Shown here piece by piece: positions 53,438 through 59,958 of a stretch of DNA of 59,958 nucleotides. Under the pieces are notes generated by a model. The model did not search any database. It saw only the letters and a program-made list of their open reading frames with translations, and was not told the DNA's origin. Each line of letters opens with the position of its first letter. Position 1 is the stretch's first letter. This DNA is from Collinsella sp. AM33-4BH. GTDB taxonomy: Bacteria; Actinomycetota; Coriobacteriia; Coriobacteriales; Coriobacteriaceae. The stretch is from the NCBI RefSeq assembly GCF_003469205.1, contig NZ_QSIN01000012.1, positions 227 through 60,184 on the forward strand, read 5' to 3'. The translations under genes were made by a program, and so were the position numbers.

Positions 53438-56200
53438 CTCGGCACTCTTGAGGGCACCGACCATGTCAATCTTGTTGAGGGTACGGTTGGTGGCGAGGTT
53501 GACGATAAACGTAAAGCCAAAGGAAAGCACCACGGCGAGCACGTAGCTTAGCGGCTCGACCTCGACGTCAAAGTACAGCGACGGCATCTGCAAAATGTAC
53601 GTAAAACTCTCGGCCAGCAAGCCGCCCAGCGGTACGCCCAGCGTGGCTCCGATCGCCGTGAGGATCAACGTCTCCTTGTTGACGTAGTGGTGCACCTCGC
53701 CACGGCGGAAGCCCAGCACCTTGATGGTCGCCAGCTCGCGTTCGCGCTCCGAAATATTCGTATTAGACAGCGTAAACACCACCACAAACGACAGGCACGC
53801 CGCCATAAAGGTCACGAGCACCACGACCGAATTGATAATCGTAAAGTTCGCCTCATAGTTTTCCCAATGCTCGGCCGTACTCGAAATCGTAAGCCAACCG
53901 TCACTCTTAAGATTCTTGCTAAACGCAATCTGGTCGGCCGACGAACCCTTAAGCAGCACAAAGACGCCGTTAAGGCGTGCACTTCGACCGAACGCGCGCT
54001 CATAGGTGCCCTGCGTCATGTAAAGCGTGTTGCCTAGATAGTTGAGCGAGATGTCGCTGACTTTGACCTTGGCAACATTGAGCGACGAATCCTGGACGTG
54101 AGCCGTGTCACCCGGCTTGATCCCCAGCACCAGCTGAGAGCTCTTGCTCAAATACACGTCTCCGTCACGCAGGGCGAGCGGTTCTTTGGACTCATCCTCC
54201 AGGCGCACGTAATCGCCCAAGTCACCCGTGCGGTCGTCGGGAATCACGATGAGCTGCACAGTCTCGCTCTTGCCGCCAAACGTAAAGGTGACGTTGTCGG
54301 TCATAATCGGCAGGGTCGAGGTCACCGTCACGTTGGAATCATTGGCCGTGCTGCGCTCATCCAATGCCGCGCACGTCTGCGAAAAATCGTCGGGATTGGC
54401 GACCGCCAGCAAGTCATAGCGCGTGATATGCCCGTACTGCTTGGGCGACAGCGCGACCGACGTATCACGAATGCCCATGCCGCAAATCACAAGCGCCGTG
54501 CAGCCCGCAATGCCAAAGATGGTCATAAAGGCGCGCTTTTTATAGCGGAACAGGTTACGCGCTGCCACCTTGTTCAAAAAGCCCATGCGGCGCCAGATAA
54601 AGCCGATGCGCTCGAGCAAGATGCGCGAGCCGGCGGGCGGAGCCTTGGGACGCATGAGCGAGGCAGGGGTCTCGGCCATCTCGTGGCGGCAGGCGATAAT
54701 CGTGGCTCCCACCACGCCCACGGCAAACAGCGCCACCGAAACGATCGAGGACACGATGTCGTACGAAAGTAGCATCTGGGGCAGCGAGTACATGTCGTCG
54801 AACACCGTAAACAAGAACAGCGGCAGACCCACAAATCCGATGATATTGCCGAGCACGCCACCGATCAGACACGCCCACAGCGAGTAGTCCACATATTTGG
54901 ACAGGATACGCCCGCGTGAATAGCCGAGCGCCTTGTACAGGCCAATAAGCGTGCGCTCCTCCTCGACCATGCGGGTGGCGGTGGTGAGGCTGATAAGCAC
55001 GGCGACGATAAAGAAGATGAACGGGAACACCGTGGCGATGGCCTCGATCGAAGAACTATCGCTCTCGACGCTCGAGTAGCTTGCGATATTGCCGCGGTCC
55101 TGGATGTACCAGGTGCATTCGCCCAGGTCAGAGAGCTCGGCGCGGGCATCGGCAAACTGCTGGTCGGCGGCGGCGCGGCGCTGGTCCAGGTCGGCTTGCG
55201 CCTGCGCACGCTCGTCGCTGCCCTCGGCCATGCGATTGATGTTGTCCTGCTCGATCCCAAAGACCATATTCGCCTGACGCTCAGCCGCGTCCAAGCTCGC
55301 CGGTGTGTCGACCGTCAGCTCCTGAGTGCGCGCCTTCTCACGCTCCTCGCGGATCTTCTCGATATTGCCCTTGACCTCATTGATCTTTGCCGAGTAGGCA
55401 TCCGAATAGGAGTTGAGGCTCTTGGCTCCCTCGACGACCACGTGGACAGCGGAGTAGGAAGAAGATGTCGCGGCATCCTCGCTCACGTAGAACTTGTAGT
55501 CCGCAGTCGAAGCAGCACGGAAGGCGTTGACCGTCGAGTCGGAGCTCACGTCGGTGGGATCGAGAACCTCTGCCGTGATGGTGTAGTCCCCATCGGCAAA
55601 CTGGTCCTTGGCGCTTTGGTTCGACGAGCTCGCATCGTTGGCGGCAAAGCTCACCGTATCGCCGATTTTCTTGCCCGAAGCCTTCAAAAAACGTGAGGTC
55701 ACCGCGACCTCGCCGGCACACTCGGGCAAATCGCCGCTCAACAGCACCGGTTGATCGATATTCTCCCTGGAAAGGCTCTGGACAACCACGCGCTCGCGCG
55801 TTGTGCCCACGGCGGTGTAGGCAGTCTCGGTGTAGATGCCCTCGGCCGTCTCGACGCCATCGACCTCTTGGATCGCAGCAAGATCGTCATCGGTCAGACC
55901 ATAGGTCGACTGCACGTTGATGTCATAAACATTCTGCTGGTCAAAGTAAGCGTCGACCGAATCGCACAGATCCTCGCAACCCGCCTTAAGGCCACACATC
56001 ACGCTCACGCCGAGCGCGGTGATCACGACAATGGACAAGAAGCGTTTGAGGCTGCCGCGAATCGTGCGGTAGACACCGCGGCGAAACACCGTCGGCACCA
56101 TGTCGTTTGAACTTTGGGCAGTGCGGTAGGTCGTAAAATCCTGCTCGCGCTCCGTGTTCTGCGCGTCGCGGCGTTGGCTGTTTTGGCGGTCCTGATCCAT
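53435..56200 (-). CDS. FtsX-type ABC transporter permease (MacB-like, two FtsX domains)
   Basis: 921 aa from ATG 56200 (a GTG at 56212 overlapping the ATPase stop is an alternative). One membrane helix near residue 55 (FLSIVVITALGVSVMCG) is followed by a large extracytoplasmic region (about 70-390) with a coiled-coil stretch rich in Glu/Ala/Arg (about 280-370). FtsX core 1 follows (about 395-520), then a second extracytoplasmic domain (about 590-770) and FtsX core 2 (about 785-915, with VVVFTLSNTNISERERELATIKVLG split at ISERERELATIKVLG). Works with the overlapping upstream ATPase. Such pairs export lipids or peptides or act as mechanotransmitters; the cargo is unknown. Confidence 0.9.
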   Translation of the reverse strand: MDQDRQNSQRRDAQNTEREQDFTTYRTAQSSNDMVPTVFRRGVYRTIRGSLKRFLSIVVITALGVSVMCGLKAGCEDLCDSVDAYFDQQNVYDINVQSTYGLTDDDLAAIQEVDGVETAEGIYTETAYTAVGTTRERVVVQSLSRENIDQPVLLSGDLPECAGEVAVTSRFLKASGKKIGDTVSFAANDASSSNQSAKDQFADGDYTITAEVLDPTDVSSDSTVNAFRAASTADYKFYVSEDAATSSSYSAVHVVVEGAKSLNSYSDAYSAKINEVKGNIEKIREEREKARTQELTVDTPASLDAAERQANMVFGIEQDNINRMAEGSDERAQAQADLDQRRAAADQQFADARAELSDLGECTWYIQDRGNIASYSSVESDSSSIEAIATVFPFIFFIVAVLISLTTATRMVEEERTLIGLYKALGYSRGRILSKYVDYSLWACLIGGVLGNIIGFVGLPLFLFTVFDDMYSLPQMLLSYDIVSSIVSVALFAVGVVGATIIACRHEMAETPASLMRPKAPPAGSRILLERIGFIWRRMGFLNKVAARNLFRYKKRAFMTIFGIAGCTALVICGMGIRDTSVALSPKQYGHITRYDLLAVANPDDFSQTCAALDERSTANDSNVTVTSTLPIMTDNVTFTFGGKSETVQLIVIPDDRTGDLGDYVRLEDESKEPLALRDGDVYLSKSSQLVLGIKPGDTAHVQDSSLNVAKVKVSDISLNYLGNTLYMTQGTYERAFGRSARLNGVFVLLKGSSADQIAFSKNLKSDGWLTISSTAEHWENYEANFTIINSVVVLVTFMAACLSFVVVFTLSNTNISERERELATIKVLGFRRGEVHHYVNKETLILTAIGATLGVPLGGLLAESFTYILQMPSLYFDVEVEPLSYVLAVVLSFGFTFIVNLATNRTLNKIDMVGALKSAE

Positions 56201-56205
56201 GGGCG

Positions 56206-56907
<702 letters not shown>

Positions 56908-56956
56908 CGATTAATTCCCATCTGGTCGGATAACTCTTTAGTATTACCCATTTCGC

Positions 56957-57007
56957 ACCGACCAAAAAGGGACAGGTTTATTTTGGCAGGTTTTATAAGG
57001 GGAAACG
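56957..57007. repeat. Family-E hairpin, copy E6 (upstream of the ABC ATPase)
   Basis: Minus-strand orientation: stem ACCGACCAAAA (56957-56967) / TTTTGGCAGGT (56981-56991), loop GGGACAGGTTTA, flank to GTTTCCCC. The only other features in the 412-bp gap 56908-57319 are the terminator at 57272 and possible promoter TAATAC before the ATPase gene. Confidence 0.82.
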
Positions 57008-57271
57008 TACCTCTTTGGGGGCAGCGCGGGACGCGCAGGGGCGGCCGTGCAGATCGGCACAGCCGTCTCACGTGGAATCGACCGACGCCCGCCTTTCCGT
57101 GACACCGGCAACTCGTTTTTGCTTGTTGGCATGGCCGCCATTATGACTTGGGACTGAGCACTCAAATTCTCACTCCTCATTGCCACGCTTGCCGCAAGCT
57201 ATCAGGGTGACGAGATGACGACGCTCGCTGTAGCAGCGCAGCCACACTCTATAAGCGAGGCGTTTGCCAGC

Positions 57272-57307
57272 AAAAAAGCGCGCGACAGGGTAAGCCCGCC
57301 GCGCGCT
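57272..57307 (-). terminator. Rho-independent terminator of the AIM24 gene
   Basis: AGCGCGCG / CGCGCGCT (57300-57307 and 57277-57284 read on the minus strand) with inner GGG/CCC pairing, followed by six U. Starts 12 nt after the stop codon. Confidence 0.9.
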
Positions 57308-57319
57308 ATCCTATGCGGA

Positions 57320-57994
57320 CTAGTTATTGTTGTTGGTCATCGAGGCCACTGCTGCCGCAAGATTGGAAATGGGCATCGTCTGCAACCAGATGCGACCGGG
57401 ACCGGTGAGCACGGTGTTGAACACGCCCTCGCCACCAAACATGATGTTTTTGACGCCCTTGACCATTTGAGCGTCGATGCTCACGGTCTCCTCAAAGCCG
57501 GCCACGTTGCCGGTATCCACAATCATCTGCTGGCCAGCAGCGAGCTCGTACTCAACCAGGTCGCCGTCGATCTCGGCAAAAGCAACACCCGAGCCCGTGA
57601 GCTTCTGCATGATAAAGCCCTCGCCGCCAAAGACGCCGGCCTTTGCCTTCTTGTTAAAGTGAATGCTCAACTCGACGCCACTTTCCGCGGCAAGGAACGA
57701 ACGCTTCTGCAAAATCCAGCTCTTGCCCGGACCGATCTCGATTGGCACGATGCGGCCGGGGAAGCAGGAGCCAAACGCGATCATGCCATCGCCACGCGCG
57801 GTCCAAATGTTTTGGAACAATGCCTCACCCGAAAAAGCCTTGGAGAACATCTTGCCGATGCCACCGCCCGAGGTAGACATTTCCATGTTGGGGGTCATCC
57901 AAGCCATGGCGCCGCTTTCGGTGATCATGGATTCGCCATCGCTAAGGTTGCACGTAACAACCGGGAAAGCCCCTCCGCCGATCTCGTACTGCAT
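57320..57994 (-). CDS. AIM24 / TIGR00266 family protein
   Basis: 224 aa, all-beta protein of unknown function, cytosolic as far as sequence shows. The repeated Gly-rich strands GESMITESGAMAWMTPNMEM, SFLAAESGVELS and KNIMFGGEGVFNTVLTGPG are family hallmarks; internal pseudo-symmetry is evident. It ends in Asn repeats (TNNNN). AAAGGAG lies 4 nt before the ATG. It is monocistronic with its own terminator. Confidence 0.92.
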   Translation of the reverse strand: MQYEIGGGAFPVVTCNLSDGESMITESGAMAWMTPNMEMSTSGGGIGKMFSKAFSGEALFQNIWTARGDGMIAFGSCFPGRIVPIEIGPGKSWILQKRSFLAAESGVELSIHFNKKAKAGVFGGEGFIMQKLTGSGVAFAEIDGDLVEYELAAGQQMIVDTGNVAGFEETVSIDAQMVKGVKNIMFGGEGVFNTVLTGPGRIWLQTMPISNLAAAVASMTNNNN

Positions 57995-58089
57995 GACCGT
58001 CTCCTTTCCACTCAGGAGCCGAATAACGATGCCTATATTTTAGCAGGTAGAGATGCATATGTTCACACCGCCCATGCCCTCTCCTGCGG

Positions 58090-58145
58090 ACGTTTCCCCA
58101 GATAAAACCTGCCAAAATAAACCTGTTCCTTTTTGGCAGGTTTTA
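58090..58145. repeat. Family-E hairpin, copy E7 (abuts the kinase-fragment stop codon)
   Basis: Stem AAAACCTGCCAAAA (58104-58117) / TTTTGGCAGGTTTT (58131-58144), loop TAAACCTGTTCCT, left flank GTTTCCCCAGATA. The stop codon is 58143-58145, inside the right arm. Confidence 0.87.
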
Positions 58146-58697
58146 AAGGCAAACGGTGAAGGTGATCTGGTTGCCGTGACCGGATACGGTGGCGGCGCCT
58201 CCATGGGCCTCGGCGATGGCACGCACCACGGACAGGCCCACGCCCGAGCCACCCGTCTTGGAGCTGCGCGACGCATCCGCACGATAGAAGCGATCGAACA
58301 ATCGGTCCAGGTCGCCCTCGGGCAGCTCGTCCACGGCGTTCGATACGACAAGCTCGGCGGCGCCCTTGCCTTTGCCGTGCGAAACGGCGCACAGGCTCAG
58401 CTCAATCACGCTGCCCTCGCTCGCATAGCGCGTGGCGTTGTCCAGTAGCAACTCAACCACCTGTGCCACCGCCGCGGCATCGGCATGGGTCCGCACGCCG
58501 GTCGCAATCGACGTCGACAGGCGTTTACCGCCTGAGACCGCCACCGACTTAAACGGCGCCGCCGCCTTGTTCACCGCCTCCGAAAGATCGATCGACGCCA
58601 TGGTAAAGCCCGCCGAGCCCTCGTCCATGCGTGCCAAGAACACCAAGCGCTCCGTGAGCGCCGATAATAGCGCACCCGCACTCGCCTTAGTGCTGCC
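58143..58697 (-). pseudogene. Truncated sensor histidine kinase (C-terminal part only)
   Basis: The open frame encodes the end of a HisKA helix (SALTERLVFLARMDEG) and a complete HATPase domain: N box VVELLLDNATRYAS, F/G boxes DRLFDRFYRADASRSSKTGGSGVGLSVVRAIAEAHGG (split as DRLFDRFYRADASR and GSGVGLSVVRAIAEAHGG). A TAA at 58698-58700 closes the frame upstream; no H box, sensor or membrane region and no response regulator gene is present. No ATG with a ribosome site precedes the HisKA remnant. I read it as a 5'-deleted pseudogene, though a short ATPase-only protein from ATG 58628 is conceivable. Confidence 0.75.
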
Positions 58698-58839
58698 TTA
58701 GCAGGTCGATGAGCATATTTAAAAAAGCAAGGTTATAGCTTAGTCGGACTTAAGGAACGGGCGGCTTCACATCTCGCCCTGCAAACAACGCCCGTACAGC
58801 GAGCGCGCTTGCCGCATGGGCGTTGCGGCCGCCTGCAGC

Positions 58840-59415
58840 TTATAGATAGGCACCCTCGAGGCGCAGCAGCCACTCCTTGCGATCCAGTCCACCGGCGTAT
58901 CCGTTGAGCGATCCGTCGGCCGCGACCACGCGATGGCACGGCACGATAATCGAAATAGGGTTGCGAGCGACCGCAGCCCCCACCGCGCGAGGAGATACAA
59001 CGGGCGCTTCATTTCCCGGCACACGATGTCGAGCCGCAACACGCTGGGCGATCTCGCCATACGTAGCGACCTCGCCACGCGGGATCGAAAGCAGCTCAAA
59101 CCAAACCTCACGCTGAAACGCCGTGCCGATCATATGCAACGGCGGCGTAAACCGAGGTTCCTGCCCTGCAAAATAAGCATTCAGCCAAGCCCAGGAACGC
59201 TCAAGCACCGAAGAGGCCGCACCATTTGCCGGACTCACCGACGACATGCCACCAGTACCGGAAACCGCATCGACGCCTTCAACATGTTCGGAGTCTTCAC
59301 GGAGAAGCGTGGAGCCAAAGTGCTCCTGCCCCTCAAACCAAAGCCCCGTCAGACCGCGGCCATCAGCGGCAAGCAGGATTTCGCCCAAAGGCGAAGCAAA
59401 CGTCGTCGTGACCAC
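58840..59415 (-). CDS. ogt: Methylated-DNA--protein-cysteine methyltransferase
   Basis: 191 aa suicide repair enzyme that takes the alkyl group from O6-alkylguanine. Active-site motif IIVPCHRVV with the acceptor Cys is near residue 159, the DNA-binding HTH block RGEVATYGEIAQRVA near 112-126 and the C-terminal GYAGGLDRKEWLLRLE. The N-terminal domain has a Gly/Ser-rich insertion (about residues 45-65), unlike the short E. coli Ogt. AAAGGAG lies 6 nt before the ATG. A possible terminator (ACGGGCG / CGCCCGT, 58757-58795) follows. Confidence 0.96.
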   Translation of the reverse strand: MVTTTFASPLGEILLAADGRGLTGLWFEGQEHFGSTLLREDSEHVEGVDAVSGTGGMSSVSPANGAASSVLERSWAWLNAYFAGQEPRFTPPLHMIGTAFQREVWFELLSIPRGEVATYGEIAQRVAARHRVPGNEAPVVSPRAVGAAVARNPISIIVPCHRVVAADGSLNGYAGGLDRKEWLLRLEGAYL

Positions 59416-59582
59416 CAGCGGCTCCTTTCAAAACTCCGCAACATAATACCGCGAATTGTGCAGACAACCCCCGCAGATACGTCCGGGCGAGCTCGCAATT
59501 ACTTCAGCGAGGCTGTTTTTCCCAATCAAGCGAAGAAGACGCGGGGCTTCGACGCCAGGGCGGTACCCCCGCCAGCTGAGCT

Positions 59583-59753
59583 CTAATACTTTTCCCGAGA
59601 AGTGAACGAGTAAAAACGAAGTCCCGGAGCATCCACACCTTTAGACCGCAAAACCGCAGGATTCGCGCTGCAAAACCGCAGGAAATAGCGGTCAAAATAT
59701 GCCAATGCTTCGGGGGTCCAAATAAGGTCCTTCACTTCTCGGGAAAGTATTAG
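59583..59753. repeat. Nested palindrome, family B copy 3
   Basis: Outer arms 59583-59606 and 59731-59753 (TTCACTTCTCGGGAAAGTAT in the right arm; left has one extra A). An inner pair GACCGC / GCGGTC (59644-59649 and 59688-59693) surrounds two direct copies of GCAAAACCGCAGGA (59648-59661 and 59670-59683). The AAAACCGCAGG core is shared with 21712-21842 and 53097-53236. It fills much of the gap downstream of the ogt promoter side (59416-59958), where no convincing gene is seen. Confidence 0.85.
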
Positions 59754-59913
59754 ACCTCAATTCGCACCAAGCCCAAAGTCACCCCAGGCAGCAGGCGCGA
59801 AGCGCCGAGGCCGCCGCCGGGACTAGGCCCCGCAACAACCACGTGCTCCCATATCAGCCCAGCGGCCCCAACCAACAACGGCCCCATCGCAAGCCGCTCG
59901 CAGCAACGTCACC

Positions 59914-59958
59914 GCAAGCGGGGGCCGGGCTTAGTTTTCAGAACACTCCGCAGACCAG
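59914..59958. repeat. Probable left half of a third family-A palindrome, cut by the window end
   Basis: GCAAGCGGGGGCCGGGCTTA and following bases look like an outer arm, and the sequence then reads GAACACTCCGCAGACCAG (59941-59958), resembling GGAACATTCCGCAGGAC at 36-51. The matching arm would lie beyond the window. Confidence 0.45.

Noticed and set aside
56944..57186. 80-codon minus-strand open frame upstream of the ABC ATPase
   Set aside because: Its end is simply the translation of the family-E hairpin; no ribosome site or homology.
59750..59887. 45-codon minus-strand frame (MGPLLVGAAGLIWEHVVV...) with faint resemblance to the end of UbiA-type prenyltransferases
   Set aside because: A stop codon lies eight codons upstream, the similarity covers only one helix, and it borders repeat elements on both sides; too weak to annotate.

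Overview
The window looks like chromosome of a high-GC, gut-type member of the Coriobacteriia, most likely Collinsella or a close relative. This is inference from gene content (a giant 2-hydroxyacyl-CoA dehydratase activase, amaP/DUF2273/asp23, SEC-C methionine aminopeptidase, OPT transporter, HD-GYP signalling protein) and from many short intergenic hairpin repeats; no rRNA or tRNA gene was seen to confirm it. Most genes are ordinary housekeeping, transport and signalling genes. I saw no prophage, transposase or CRISPR array.

Layout. 0-6 kb: groES-groEL, then a divergent pair of metallo-hydrolases (YtcJ-type amidohydrolase and M20 peptidase). 6-16.5 kb, all on the minus strand: zinc-ribbon membrane protein, YitT protein, the amaP-DUF2273-asp23 envelope-stress operon, yebC, a large polytopic membrane protein, lgt, a NifU-domain protein, dCMP deaminase and coaX. 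16.6-20 kb: OPT transporter and a DUF389 membrane protein on the plus strand. 20-27.5 kb: a 3-hydroxyacyl-CoA dehydrogenase and a TetR-activase operon. 27.5-34 kb: HAD phosphatase, a TetR/MFS pair with two matching operator-like sites, amtB-PII, and an HD protein coupled to a CmpB-like membrane protein. 34-41 kb, plus strand: a divergent DXS-like enzyme, a four-gene polar amino-acid ABC transporter and a class I glutamine-amidotransferase-fold hydrolase. 41-53 kb: HPt protein plus GGDEF-REC-HD-GYP protein, alpha/beta hydrolase, radical SAM protein, map, 2-hydroxyacid dehydrogenase, M18 aminopeptidase, an Ntn C-N hydrolase, phosphofructokinase and a membrane-anchored XRE regulator. 53-60 kb: an FtsX-type ABC exporter, AIM24 protein, a truncated histidine kinase and ogt.

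The unusual content lies between the genes. At least five distinct families of inverted-repeat elements can be read by eye. (1) Eleven short hairpins have unrelated stems but a shared loop (CTGTCCC or a close variant); seven of them begin exactly at the stop codon of the adjoining gene. (2) Long nested palindromes carry a conserved unpaired core, TTCCGCAGGAC ... ATGTCCGAGGAC. (3) A second nested-palindrome family shares AAAACCGCAGG. (4) A 3 x 80 bp tandem array is built on CTGTTACAGAT. (5) A pair of palindromes ends in GTTGCGGTGA. Changed stems around constant cores suggest these are maintained as nucleic-acid structures. They are the best candidates for something undescribed here. Among proteins, the DXS-like enzyme lacking the DRAG and YPRG motifs, a PII protein lacking Tyr51, and a choloylglycine-hydrolase-like enzyme with its nucleophile at residue 97 merit attention.
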